From: CAYMKL01 sp964390805 | Lineage (GTDB): Bacteria; Chloroflexota; Anaerolineae; VGOG01 | Direction: 5' to 3' | Assembly: GCA_964390805.1 (NCBI GenBank) | Contig: CAYMKL010000027.1 | Span: 1-62,088, forward strand | DNA: 62,088 nucleotides | Translations under genes and position numbers: made by a program | Notes under the pieces: model-generated | What the model was told of the DNA's origin: nothing | Databases searched by the model: none | What the model saw: the letters and a program-made list of their open reading frames with translations, nothing else | In this document: in pieces, positions 50,016-59,056 of the stretch | How the letters are laid out: each line of letters begins with the position of its first letter | How positions within the stretch are numbered: position 1 is the stretch's first letter

Positions 50016-50267
50016 TCAAGAAGATTTGAGCGCCGGGCTCCAGGACCAGTCGCACTGCCACTGCTCCTGCGTGTTGGTCAGGCCGTCGGCGTCGTCGTCC
50101 ACGCTGGATAAAGTGGACAGACCGGCTTTGAGCTCGGGGGCGAGGATAACCACGGATTTCCAGGCGGTGTCCTGAGCTTGCCGAAGGGAAGACGCGGATT
50201 GGGCTATTTCTTTATCCGCGTTTTCCTGCCGATCCGCGGTTCTCTCCTCCAGTTTGCTAGCTGCCAA
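50016..50267 (-). pseudogene. Degraded fragment with calcium-binding motif
   Basis: An 83-codon frame ending in SSVDDDADGLTNTQEQWQ, a thrombospondin-3/dockerin-like calcium motif, without signal peptide or complete domain. Its centre, SLRQAQDTAWK, is the translated dispersed repeat at 50169-50188. It overlaps the neighbouring glycosyltransferase end by 11 bp. Probably the remains of a larger secreted-protein gene. Confidence 0.35.
50169..50188. repeat. TTCGGC variant of the TTCGAC...CTCAGG repeat
   Basis: GTCCTGAGCTTGCCGAAGGG, one base different from the consensus, within the degraded fragment. Confidence 0.65.
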
Positions 50268-51627
50268 GCTTAAAGCGCAGGTACGATCTCACTTCCCTCC
50301 GCAAAACATCCCAGCCGCCTCTTCTAAGGATAGTCCACGCCCTGCCTGGCAGGGCCCACCAGGGGGTCGGCCTGACAGCACTTTGGCCCGGAGAGGCGAC
50401 CAAGTCACGGATGCCTGGGGCGGCCTTGTCGGGCGCAAGCCGGGGGTTGGCGCAGAACCTGGCCAGAGGCTCCACCGCTCTCTGCCAAGTGAACTGACCT
50501 TTCACCTCCTCAAAGCCAGGGCCATAAGCCTCTCGCAGATTCGGGGCCTCAAGCAATTCCATCAGAGCATCGGCCACCTGCTCGACGTCTCCATAGTCCA
50601 CTACCCTCCCCAGATCATGCTGCTCCACCAGCTCGCTCATGGAGTCGCCTCTGGTGGTGACAATGGGCAAGCCGGCCCAGATGTAGTCCAGCAGGCGGGT
50701 GCGGAAGGAGAACCGGGTCTCGATGTGATCCAGGTGCAGGCTGACCCCGACGTCGGCCTCCAATAGATAGTTCTGCCTCTCCCCGTAGGGGACCCATTCG
50801 TTGAAGAAGACGAACTCATCATAGAGACCCAGATCCTTGCTTAGTTGGATGGCCTGGCTGGTGGCCTGCATGGGAGGGATCAAGGGATTGGGATGCTTTA
50901 TGCCCATGAAGAACAGCTTCACGTCTTGGCGATGGGCGGTGATGTTGGCCATTGCCCTGATCAAGGTACAGGGGTCGAACCAATCCCAAATACCCCCGCC
51001 CCAGAGGATGACCTTGTCGCCCCGGCCAATGGTCTTGTAAGCACCCTTAAGAACCGGCTCGGTGTGCTCAGGCGGGCTGGAGGGCAGGCCGAAGGGCACC
51101 ACGTCAATGAGACTACGCAGCGTTTCATCACTGTCGTAGGTATAAGGGTTTACTCGATTCAGGGCCAGCAGCATCCCCAGCCAGAAATCGCGCTGCTTCT
51201 CGCTGGCGCAGAGGAAGAAATCGCCCGCCCAAAGCTGGCTGTTCAGAACCGTCAGGTCGGACCCGTGGATCCTCTCCCTCTCCGACATCGTTTCAGGGGA
51301 GTGAATCCGCATGTTCTCCAGTATGAAGGGATCGTAGACATCAACTACCAGGGGCACGCCGAGCTCTGCTATAAAGGGGTAGTTGTGAAGGACAAAGCCC
51401 TGGAGGACTACCGTATCGGCGGCGCTGGCCAGCTCCCGCAGCCGTTCCTCATCCTGAGCGTATGAAGACACAACGAAGCCGTCGCCAAGAGGGTGATCCT
51501 TATTAGGCACCGCCAGACTGACCTGGAAATCGTCCTTCAGAGCTTTGGCGAACTCCCAGAAGCGGATTCCAGGCCCGGCCATTCTCTCCCCAATGACGTC
51601 GTTGCTGATAAGCAGTATATTATGCAT
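50257..51627 (-). CDS. Glycosyltransferase family 4
   Basis: 456 residues from ATG 51627, preceded by GGAAGAG; the frame extends to 51699 but that overlaps the upstream gene. GT-B fold: LLISNDVIGERMAGPGIRFWE at the start, LWGGGIWDWFDPCTLI, FMGIKHPNP, and FSFRTRLLDYIWAGLPIVTTRGD (sugar-nucleotide-binding region, ~365). A ~90-residue C-terminal tail ends in DVLRREVRSYLRFKLGS, similar to the end of the adjacent large glycosyltransferase (EARSYLRWRFVLKGKV). This shared basic tail may direct both to the same membrane site or complex. Confidence 0.85.
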   Translation of the reverse strand: MHNILLISNDVIGERMAGPGIRFWEFAKALKDDFQVSLAVPNKDHPLGDGFVVSSYAQDEERLRELASAADTVVLQGFVLHNYPFIAELGVPLVVDVYDPFILENMRIHSPETMSERERIHGSDLTVLNSQLWAGDFFLCASEKQRDFWLGMLLALNRVNPYTYDSDETLRSLIDVVPFGLPSSPPEHTEPVLKGAYKTIGRGDKVILWGGGIWDWFDPCTLIRAMANITAHRQDVKLFFMGIKHPNPLIPPMQATSQAIQLSKDLGLYDEFVFFNEWVPYGERQNYLLEADVGVSLHLDHIETRFSFRTRLLDYIWAGLPIVTTRGDSMSELVEQHDLGRVVDYGDVEQVADALMELLEAPNLREAYGPGFEEVKGQFTWQRAVEPLARFCANPRLAPDKAAPGIRDLVASPGQSAVRPTPWWALPGRAWTILRRGGWDVLRREVRSYLRFKLGS

Positions 51628-51646
51628 CTCTTCCACTATCTGACCA

Positions 51647-54643
51647 TCAAACCTTCCCCTTGAGCACAAAGCGCCAACGCAAATAGGATCGCGCTTCATT
51701 GAGCAGGCCGCGGATCCCCGTGTAGCGCAGACTTCGCCAGGCCTTGACCACGAATGGCGATTGAGCGCTCCAGGGGCGATGGTACTGCTTAACTGGTCTG
51801 GTGTCTATCAAGCCCAGCCTAGAGCAGATCTGGTATGCTCTTGTTCTCTGGATCATCGCTAACTCAGCTCTCACTTGGCGCAGATCCCACTGGAGATTCT
51901 GTACATGATTGGCCAGCGCGTGAGTATCATCAGGCATCTCTTCCACCTCTTCCTCTCCCAACCCACTCAGATAGAAAGTGCGGAAAGCCAGGTCTCCCTG
52001 GACAGGCTGATGATCGGCGTAGGCGGTGCCATCGGCGTAGGCATCATCAGATGTGCTCATCCAGACCGAGACGGCGCTGCCGAGGGGAACCTGGGGCGCT
52101 TCCAGGTAGAAGTAGAACTGGCGATCTTGGGAGTGGAGGATGGGAGGGAAGATGAAGGCGTGCCAGGCGCTTTCCATGATGTCGCCCATATCCACCGACG
52201 CCGTGGCCAGATCCACGGACGAGGTAGGGTCATCGCGCAGATGGAGGATGAGTTGACCACTGTTCTCCCGTTTGTGGGTGGCCATGATCAGGTCAATGCG
52301 ACACAAGTTCTTTTGCCGCGACAGGAAGCTTTGCCCCACTCGCTTCTCGTCACATATCTCCCCCAAAGCGCGGTCGTAGGTGTTTTGCAGCACATCCAGG
52401 TCTTTGCTAACCGCCAACCCTTGCTTATCCTGGGCCAGCCTCTTTGGATAGCCAGTTGCGATGCGGCGATCTTTGCTCGTGGAAGCGACCTTCCGCAGCA
52501 AGATCTCCTCGAACTGCTGCATGGATCTCTCCCAGGAAAGGTCTTGCACGTCTTGGTAGGCATTGGCCACGATCCGCTGGCGCAGCTCTTCGTCCTCCAA
52601 CAGGGTCAACATCCCCTGGGCCAGAGAACGCGGTTCCGGAGAGGTCACGACGGCATTGACTCCATCCCGCTGGAACCATCGCACCGGATCAGTATCAACG
52701 GCCACCACCGGACAGTGGGAGGCCATCATCTCGAAGGGCACAAACGAGCAGTTGGTGTAGGACAGGACGAGGCCCATGGTGGCGCTGGCATACAGCTCGG
52801 CCAGCTCCTCCTCCGAGGCGATTCCTAGATCCACGTGGGGGAAGGGTATGGGATAGTTTCGGAGACGCTGCGCGCCGAACATCACGATCTCGACGTCAGG
52901 TGCGCTGCGATGAACCAGGTTCAATGCTTCGACGCCCAGGTTGAAGCCTCGCCGTGGGGTGCTGGGGCGGGCGTAAAAAACGATGCGTGGCCTGTCGGGG
53001 TTCTGGGCCGGGCGATACTGGTAGATATCCCTATCTAATCCGAAATCAATGTAGTCGGCATCGGCGCCGTAGCGTTCTCGCAGCAGGTCGGTCAGCCATT
53101 TGCCGAGGGTGATGTGCGAGAGACCCAGCTTGTACGTGCTCTCGGCTGTCGCATACTCCTCGCCCATAGAGTAGAAATAAGGCTCGAAATCCTGAACGTA
53201 GTAGAATTTCTTGCGACTGCTGTTATCTTCGCTGACTACTTTGGCCGTGGGCCAGGCGGTGGCAAAGATGGCATCGGAGCGAGCGAAGTCATGGCCCTTG
53301 ACGATGTGGGCCCCTGTCTCGAAGAAGTGCTGGTTGATGAATCCCTCGATCTCCTTCTCGCTCTTGCCCATCAGAAGATTGTCAGGCTTGATGTAGGCCC
53401 GGACCTCGTGGCCCGACTGGACCAGGCGCCTGATCATGCGAAAGACGCTGGTGTAGCCCCCTGATCCCTTGATGGGTTCCAACAGGGCCCAGTTCACGGT
53501 AAGTCGGGGCGGGGACGCCCCTTCGTAGCGAGAGGGTGCAGTAACCCTCGGCTGTCCTAAGAGAAAATCGTGCACGATGTCATCTATGGTCTGGATCAAT
53601 TCACGGCCTCGTACCTGTGGGGTGTAGTTCTGGTAGACATCCTGCCGTGCTCGCTCGCTTATGGCTCGTCGGTACGACTCGTCGTTGATCAACGCTTCCA
53701 GGCCAGCAATCCATTCAGCGGTATCTCCGGCCAGAAGGCCATTGGCCCCGTGCTCAATAGCGTGGACGAAGGCGTCAATGCGACTGGCGACGGTGGGCGC
53801 CCCGACGATGGCCGCCTCGAAGTACTTCAGCTCGCTCTTGGCGCGGCAGTAGGGATTGCCCATCTCCAAGGGGGCCAGATTGATGTCGAAGGTGCTGATC
53901 ACGCTGGGCAGTTCCCGCCAGGGGATAAACGGGATTTGTCTGATCCGATCCTGAAGATGCTCGAATTCGGACGGCATATCCAGATAGCCGACGATACACA
54001 ACTCCAGGTCCGGATACCGCTCCATGACGTGCAACAAAGCCTCGGCCGCCTCCTGGAAATCCTTGTTGTGTGTCCTCGTCCCGCTGGCATAGCCGATAGT
54101 GGGGCCGCTCCCTTGCTCCGTCCGCCGACGACGAGCTTCCTCGGAGAGCCTGATCAACTCCACGCTCAGGCTGTTTCGGTTGACGTAGGCTCGATTGCCA
54201 AGCTGGCGTACCAGATCGGCAATGAATTCCGTTGAGGTCAAAACACAATCGCACAAATCCAGGGTTCTCCTGTAGCGACGCACACCCTCATGGTACAGCT
54301 TCAGTTCATCGGATGGCATGGTGGACAGCGCATCAACCCACGAAGTCAGCTCCGGTTCGAAAATCAGGTCGTCGGTGTCGAAGATGACAACGCCGCCAGC
54401 CGCACGGGCTCGATGGATCACGGCCTCAATAGCATCAGTGTGGGGAACGCGGTGCATTATGACAACCCGATAGTCCGCCGCGTCCTCTAGCAACTGCGAG
54501 TTGCTGAAGTGTTTCACCGTGCACTGGATGTCGTTCAGCATCAACTGTTCTTGCTGGTGAAAGCAGCGGTATCGTTGCGTGTCGCCTTCGGTTCCGCTGA
54601 CAATCAGGACGGCGTAGTCACCCTGTGAAAACCTTGCTTTCAT
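51647..54643 (-). CDS. Large bifunctional glycosyltransferase with C-terminal beta domain
   Basis: 998 residues. Two glycosyltransferase modules: a first GT-B-like half (~10-370; IGYASGTRTHNKDF, KYFEAAIVGAPTVAS) and a second (~385-720; LLEPIKGSGGYTSVFRMIRR, RIVFYARPSTPRRGFNLG, FVPFEMMASHCPVVA). A beta-rich domain (~790-900) ends GDLAFRTFYLSGLGE, matching the N-terminal domain of the membrane protein at 34049. A short coiled coil and the basic tail follow. AAGGAT lies just before the ATG. Likely polymerises or decorates a repeating surface glycan exported by the following Wzt-type transporter. Confidence 0.8.
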   Translation of the reverse strand: MKARFSQGDYAVLIVSGTEGDTQRYRCFHQQEQLMLNDIQCTVKHFSNSQLLEDAADYRVVIMHRVPHTDAIEAVIHRARAAGGVVIFDTDDLIFEPELTSWVDALSTMPSDELKLYHEGVRRYRRTLDLCDCVLTSTEFIADLVRQLGNRAYVNRNSLSVELIRLSEEARRRRTEQGSGPTIGYASGTRTHNKDFQEAAEALLHVMERYPDLELCIVGYLDMPSEFEHLQDRIRQIPFIPWRELPSVISTFDINLAPLEMGNPYCRAKSELKYFEAAIVGAPTVASRIDAFVHAIEHGANGLLAGDTAEWIAGLEALINDESYRRAISERARQDVYQNYTPQVRGRELIQTIDDIVHDFLLGQPRVTAPSRYEGASPPRLTVNWALLEPIKGSGGYTSVFRMIRRLVQSGHEVRAYIKPDNLLMGKSEKEIEGFINQHFFETGAHIVKGHDFARSDAIFATAWPTAKVVSEDNSSRKKFYYVQDFEPYFYSMGEEYATAESTYKLGLSHITLGKWLTDLLRERYGADADYIDFGLDRDIYQYRPAQNPDRPRIVFYARPSTPRRGFNLGVEALNLVHRSAPDVEIVMFGAQRLRNYPIPFPHVDLGIASEEELAELYASATMGLVLSYTNCSFVPFEMMASHCPVVAVDTDPVRWFQRDGVNAVVTSPEPRSLAQGMLTLLEDEELRQRIVANAYQDVQDLSWERSMQQFEEILLRKVASTSKDRRIATGYPKRLAQDKQGLAVSKDLDVLQNTYDRALGEICDEKRVGQSFLSRQKNLCRIDLIMATHKRENSGQLILHLRDDPTSSVDLATASVDMGDIMESAWHAFIFPPILHSQDRQFYFYLEAPQVPLGSAVSVWMSTSDDAYADGTAYADHQPVQGDLAFRTFYLSGLGEEEVEEMPDDTHALANHVQNLQWDLRQVRAELAMIQRTRAYQICSRLGLIDTRPVKQYHRPWSAQSPFVVKAWRSLRYTGIRGLLNEARSYLRWRFVLKGKV

Positions 54644-54747
54644 ATCCTTAAGTCGTCTCCTCAGTTGTGTTATTGCCCCTTTGCTAGATTAACCAATCGA
54701 GCCCACTACTTTCTCACTCCCTGCTGCCGTTCCAGATGCGCATGCCG

Positions 54748-55971
54748 TTACAAATCCCTATGCCTCCACTCACATGGGATATAGATCATCCCATACCGCT
54801 CCTTCACCGTGCCCCGCTGAACCATGAAGCTGTGCATGCGGTGTTGATGATCGTAAGCGTGCAGGCCATCCTGATCATAGACCGCGGCTGAGAGCTCGTA
54901 GGTGCCCTCCAGCAGGGGCAACATGTCCACGATGTAGTCAATCTCCCCTGCCCCCTCCACTGATTCCACGGTATAATCAGAGAACTCTGTGTTTGGGCCA
55001 TTGATGTGAACGCCGCCTTTGCCGTAGATGGCTATGCCAAAGACAGGCTGTTTGATCTCGGTGTGAGCATGATACTTCAACCTGACGACCATGCTCTCTC
55101 CCGTCTTGAAAGCTCGGCGCTCCCTACCTTGAGCGTCGAGTAACTTCAAATCGGTGATCTCTACCTCACCACTCCCCCAGCGATTCTCGTTATCCGTTAT
55201 CCATTGCTCTCGGCCCAATCGCGCTTCTGTAGCAGCGGTCACGTTGCTCAGATAGCTATCAATGACCCTGTCAGTTGTCCCTCTGTCCTGGATCACTCCG
55301 TCCTCTAGCCAGATGGCCGAATTGCACAAGTTCCGCACCGCCTCCAGGTCGTGGGAAACAAAGAGGATGGTCAACCCCTGGCTTCTGAGCTCACCGATCT
55401 TAGCCAGGCATTTGCTCTGAAATGCCTGATCGCCCACGGCCAGGATCTCGTCAATGAGCAAGATGTCGGGATCAACGTGGATGGCCACCGCAAAGCCCAG
55501 CCGCATGTGCATGCCAGAGGAGAAGTGTTTGATGGGCACGTCAATGAACTTCTCCAACTCCGAAAACGCGACGATTTTGTCGAACTTGGACTCCATCTCC
55601 TTCCTGCTAAAACCCAGGATCGAGCCGTTGAGATAGATGTTCTCACGGGCCGTGAGGTCAGGGTGAAAACCAGTTCCCAGCTCGATCAGGGCCGATACCC
55701 GACCCTGGACGACGATGTGGCCGGAGGTTGGCTCCAGGATGCGCGTGATGAGTTTGAGCACCGTACTCTTTCCCGATCCATTCGGCCCGATGACGCCCAC
55801 GGTCTTGCCGCGCTCCACGGCGAAGCTAACGTCCTTTAGCGCCCATAGCTCCTCCCTCGAGTTGTTCTGACGTTTAAGAAAAGCCAGCGCCGTCTCTTGG
55901 AAAGAACGCGTCCGTTCGTGGCGAAGGGTGAATCTCTTGGAAACGTTATCGAATTGGATGGCTACGGTCAC
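54748..55971 (-). CDS. wzt: Wzt-type polysaccharide ABC transporter ATPase
   Basis: 407 residues from GTG 55971, chosen because GAGGAG lies 7 nt before it; ATG 56013 is possible. Walker A GPNGSGKST (~59), signature FSSGMHMRL (~150), Walker B ILLIDEI (~175), H-loop SHD. The C-terminal ~150 residues form the carbohydrate-binding Wzt_C-like domain (YGKGGVHINGPNTEF, GTYELSAAVYD), which selects finished glycan for export across the inner membrane. The partner permease (Wzm) is not in the window, unusual for this system. It lies 105 bp upstream of the bifunctional glycosyltransferase. Confidence 0.88.
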   Translation of the reverse strand: MTVAIQFDNVSKRFTLRHERTRSFQETALAFLKRQNNSREELWALKDVSFAVERGKTVGVIGPNGSGKSTVLKLITRILEPTSGHIVVQGRVSALIELGTGFHPDLTARENIYLNGSILGFSRKEMESKFDKIVAFSELEKFIDVPIKHFSSGMHMRLGFAVAIHVDPDILLIDEILAVGDQAFQSKCLAKIGELRSQGLTILFVSHDLEAVRNLCNSAIWLEDGVIQDRGTTDRVIDSYLSNVTAATEARLGREQWITDNENRWGSGEVEITDLKLLDAQGRERRAFKTGESMVVRLKYHAHTEIKQPVFGIAIYGKGGVHINGPNTEFSDYTVESVEGAGEIDYIVDMLPLLEGTYELSAAVYDQDGLHAYDHQHRMHSFMVQRGTVKERYGMIYIPCEWRHRDL

Positions 55972-56070
55972 TGGAATCTCCTCAACCTGGCAGGGTAGAA
56001 AGGTATGCATCAAACGTCATGCGTAAAACGTGAATTACTTGGCACGGAATACGCAACACGCCTTCACGCA

Positions 56071-57291
56071 TCACGACACCTTTTCTAACGCTTGGTCCAA
56101 ATCAGTAATGATATCCTCTGCGTCCTCGATCCCCACCGAAAGACGCACCAATCCCTCGCCGATGCCGATGGCGGCGCGCTCCTGCGAGGACAGGGCGCGG
56201 TGAGAGGAGTGGGCCGGATAGAGGGTCAGGCTGTAGACGTCGCCCAGGGTAGTGGCCGGCAAGATGAGCTTCAGGGCCTCCATGAAGCGGAAAACCCTGG
56301 GTCGGTCGGCGCCAGCTATCTCAAAAGAGACCATCCCGCCGTAGCAACCTTCTCGAAAAAGACGAGTCGCCACATCGTGCTGGGGATGGCTTGGCAGGCC
56401 AGGATAGTTCACTTTGGCTATCCTGGGATGCTCGGCCAGCCAGGCGGCCACCGCAGCAGCGTTGCGGCAGTGCTGAGCCATACGCAGGGGCAGCGTCTTG
56501 AGGCCCCGCATAGTGAGCCATGCCTGTTGAGGTCCCAGATTGCCGCCCGTGATCTTGATGAGCTCCCAAAGGCGCTTTCGTCTCTCGGCGGAGGTGACCA
56601 CTATCCCACCCAGGACGTCGCCGTGGCCGCCCAGGTACTTGGTTGAGCTATGGACGACGTAGTCTACGCCGAGGGTCAAGGGTCGGGCGAGGTAGGGAGT
56701 GGCGAAGGTGCTATCCACGATCGTCTCGGCTCCGTGGGCGTGAGCCAGTTCGGCCAAAGCCTGCACGTCGGCCACTTTGAGCAAGGGATTGGAGATGATT
56801 TCGCAGAAAACGGCCCTGGGTTTCTCTTCGGCGATGGCTCGTTCCACCGAGGCCAGATCAGCGATGTCCACGAAGCGCACCCGTATACCCAGGGAGGTGA
56901 ACAGGTTAGCCAGGAGAGCATAGCTGGCCCCGTAGACATCGTGAGCGGACACCACGGCCTGGCCCGCCTCCAGACCTGTGGCCAACAAAGCGGCATGCAC
57001 AGCCGCCATACCTGAAGCGAAGGACAGAGCCGCTGCGCTTCCTTCAGCCGCCTCTCCGCCCTCTAAGATCGCCACCGCTCGCTCCAGGGCCGCATTGGTG
57101 GGAGTGCCGTAGCGGGTATAGACGTAGCCCTCGCGCTCGGCACCGAAGACCGCGTCCAGTTGATCCATGCTCTCGTACAGGTAGCCGACTGACTCATAGA
57201 TAGGGGTCACCACTGGAGTGAAATCGGGCCGTGGGCCACGCTCCCCTGCGTGCACGGCTTGGGTAAAGATGCTTGGCTTATTTGTTGACAT
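56071..57291 (-). CDS. Cys/Met metabolism PLP enzyme (cystathionine gamma-synthase/methionine gamma-lyase family)
   Basis: 406 residues. The PLP Lys is in SSTKYLGGHGD near residue 217. YTRYGTPTNAALE near residue 58 supplies the Tyr/Arg phosphate contacts, and SFASGMAAVHAAL is the cofactor loop. Family members share fold type I and differ in substrate, so cystathionine gamma-synthase, gamma-lyase and O-acetylhomoserine sulfhydrylase cannot be separated here. GGAGAAACGAG precedes the ATG. Located 14 bp downstream of mtaB, so probably in one operon. Confidence 0.88.
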   Translation of the reverse strand: MSTNKPSIFTQAVHAGERGPRPDFTPVVTPIYESVGYLYESMDQLDAVFGAEREGYVYTRYGTPTNAALERAVAILEGGEAAEGSAAALSFASGMAAVHAALLATGLEAGQAVVSAHDVYGASYALLANLFTSLGIRVRFVDIADLASVERAIAEEKPRAVFCEIISNPLLKVADVQALAELAHAHGAETIVDSTFATPYLARPLTLGVDYVVHSSTKYLGGHGDVLGGIVVTSAERRKRLWELIKITGGNLGPQQAWLTMRGLKTLPLRMAQHCRNAAAVAAWLAEHPRIAKVNYPGLPSHPQHDVATRLFREGCYGGMVSFEIAGADRPRVFRFMEALKLILPATTLGDVYSLTLYPAHSSHRALSSQERAAIGIGEGLVRLSVGIEDAEDIITDLDQALEKVS

Positions 57292-57304
57292 GGCTCGTTT
57301 CTCC

Positions 57305-58594
57305 TTAGTCCTCGACTTCCCCGCGCATCCCTCCCTCGACCAAACTCACCAGTCTGGTCGAAGTAATGGTATTGGCTAAATCAAGCTCACTGCGGGTCAT
57401 TACCCGGATGTAGTTGTCCGTCAAGCCCGACCAGGGCGGAAAACCTCGCTTGTGTTTGTCGTCTCTGCACTGCGCTTCCCAGAGCACGTCCATCCTTCGA
57501 CCCAAGAACCTGCGATGGAATCGCTGGCTGGTCTCCCGCGCCAGATCCAGCATGGCCTCACTGCGCTTTTTCTTCTCTGCATAGGGCACTTGATGAGGCA
57601 TCTCGGCGGCTGCGGTGCCTGGCCGGGCCGAGTACTTGAAGACGTGGGTGCGAGCGAATCCCATATCTTCCACAAAGCTCAAGCTCGCGGCGAACTCCCC
57701 GGCCGTCTCGCCAGGCAAGCCAGCGATGATGTCGGTGGTAACGGCCAGGTCCGGGATTGATCGGCGCGCGGCGTCTATCAAATCAGCATACTCGGATGTG
57801 GTGTAGCGGCGTCTCATGCGTTGCAGGGTGGCGTCGCAACCGCTTTGCAGGGGCAGATGCAGGTGGCGGCAGAGGCGCGGGTTCTCCCATAGGCGCAGAA
57901 GCGAGAGGTTAAGGTCCCAGGGCTCGATGGATGAGAGGCGCAGGCGAGGCAGTGTGGTCGCGATCAGGATGTCCTCGACCAACTGACCCAGGCCAGTGCT
58001 CAGGTCTCTCCCGTACCCCCCTACATGGACGCCGGTCAGGACCACTTCCTTGTACCCTGCAGCCACCAGAGCTTCGATTTCCGCCAGGATATCTCGTGGA
58101 GGCCGGCTTCGTTCGCTGCCGCGCGCCAGAGAGACGATGCAGTAGGCACAGCGGTTGTCGCAGCCATCCTGGACCTTAACGAAGGCGCGGGTATGGCCCA
58201 ATTGGCCTAGTTTTTGGAGTTCGGAGTTTGAGCTTTGAGCTTTGAGCTTTGAGCTTCTTCCCAAGCCCTCAGTCAACTCCACCAATCGCTCTTTGTCCTG
58301 ATTGCCTACAATCAAATCCACCTCATCAATCGCCTTCAGCTCTTGAGGGGACACCTCGGCGTAGCAACCAGTCACGATGAAGCGGGCTGTTGGATTGGCG
58401 CGGCGCAGGTGGCGGATGAGTTGACGTGACTTCTTATCCGCCACCTGGGTCACGGTGCAGGTGTTGACCACACACAAGTCGGCCTCCTCGCTCGTTTGAG
58501 CCAACTGGTAGCCAGCCCGGACGAAACCACGGGCCAAAGCCTCTACTTCGCTTTGATTCAGTTTACAGCCCACGCTCTCCAGATAAACCCTCAC
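57305..58594 (-). CDS. mtaB: tRNA threonylcarbamoyladenosine methylthiotransferase MtaB
   Basis: 429 residues from a GTG start. N-terminal UPF0004 domain with ESVGCKLNQSE and VNTCTVTQVADKKSRQ, then the radical SAM cluster CDNRCAYC (~141-148) and a C-terminal TRAM-like end. The family converts t6A37 to ms2t6A37 in tRNA, using two iron-sulfur clusters. Cys residues of the first cluster are present at CKLNQ, CTVTQ and CYAEVSP. A tandem GAGCTTT repeat (58227-58256) inserts SSKLKAQSSNSE near residue 115 in the linker between domains without breaking the frame. Confidence 0.92.
   Translation of the reverse strand: MRVYLESVGCKLNQSEVEALARGFVRAGYQLAQTSEEADLCVVNTCTVTQVADKKSRQLIRHLRRANPTARFIVTGCYAEVSPQELKAIDEVDLIVGNQDKERLVELTEGLGRSSKLKAQSSNSELQKLGQLGHTRAFVKVQDGCDNRCAYCIVSLARGSERSRPPRDILAEIEALVAAGYKEVVLTGVHVGGYGRDLSTGLGQLVEDILIATTLPRLRLSSIEPWDLNLSLLRLWENPRLCRHLHLPLQSGCDATLQRMRRRYTTSEYADLIDAARRSIPDLAVTTDIIAGLPGETAGEFAASLSFVEDMGFARTHVFKYSARPGTAAAEMPHQVPYAEKKKRSEAMLDLARETSQRFHRRFLGRRMDVLWEAQCRDDKHKRGFPPWSGLTDNYIRVMTRSELDLANTITSTRLVSLVEGGMRGEVED
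58227..58256. repeat. Four 7-bp tandem repeats inside mtaB
   Basis: GAGCTTT repeated four times, the same style of short tandem as AACTCGA near 8041 and CGTGATG near 23165, but within a coding region. Confidence 0.7.
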
Positions 58595-58692
58595 GGCAGC
58601 CCCCCTGAATGCACCTCTAAGTATACACCAAAAAGGGAGAGTTGGACAAATCGGCCCTGCCGATCCTTGCTCTGGCTCGACCGGGCTGGAGT

Positions 58693-58880
58693 GTGAGCGT
58701 TACATGTTTGGGACACGGGAAATGGAAAACCCAGTGTTGTTCTCACCGCATATATAGTGATTACACTTGATTTCTCGCTGATTGGGGTCATGCTTCATTG
58801 AGCAACGCGGAGGGAAAACTGCTCTTCCTGCCGCTGGTCACAAATCATAATTCGGCTCTTTTGTGGATTTCAGGTACAAT
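58693..58880 (-). mobile_element. Solo right end of the insertion sequence (188 bp)
   Basis: An inverted copy of 12928-13115, equal in length and nearly identical. The only clear difference is around 58810-58820 (GGAAAACTGC versus GGAAAGCCGA), plus two or three single bases. It carries the terminal repeat GAGCGTTACATGTTTGGGAC and stops just before the transposase start. No second terminal repeat is found nearby, so it is a relic or a decayed copy. Confidence 0.85.
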
Positions 58881-58999
58881 CTCAATGGCCAGCCTCCCGC
58901 ACTCCAAGAGACTTTCCAGCTCCTGCTAGCCACCGCCATGCACGAGGGCGGAAACCCTCGCTTTTGCAGGTTTGATTTGCTGATCCACATCGCCCCAAC
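58881..58999. other. Short gap, no gene seen
   Basis: Contains a small CGAGGGCGGAAACCCTCG palindrome and no supported coding frame. The 58595-58692 stretch before the IS relic is likewise empty. Confidence 0.4.
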
Positions 59000-59028
59000 T
59001 TGACATCCCATCGCGTTTGATGTAAAAT
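59000..59028 (+). promoter_or_regulatory. Promoter of the AbiE-like operon
   Basis: TTGACA (59000-59005), 17-bp spacer, TAAAAT (59023-59028). The start codon is 28 bp after the -10 box, giving a very short leader. Confidence 0.8.
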
Positions 59029-59056
59029 ACTTATAGTAAATATAAGGTTTTTGCAA

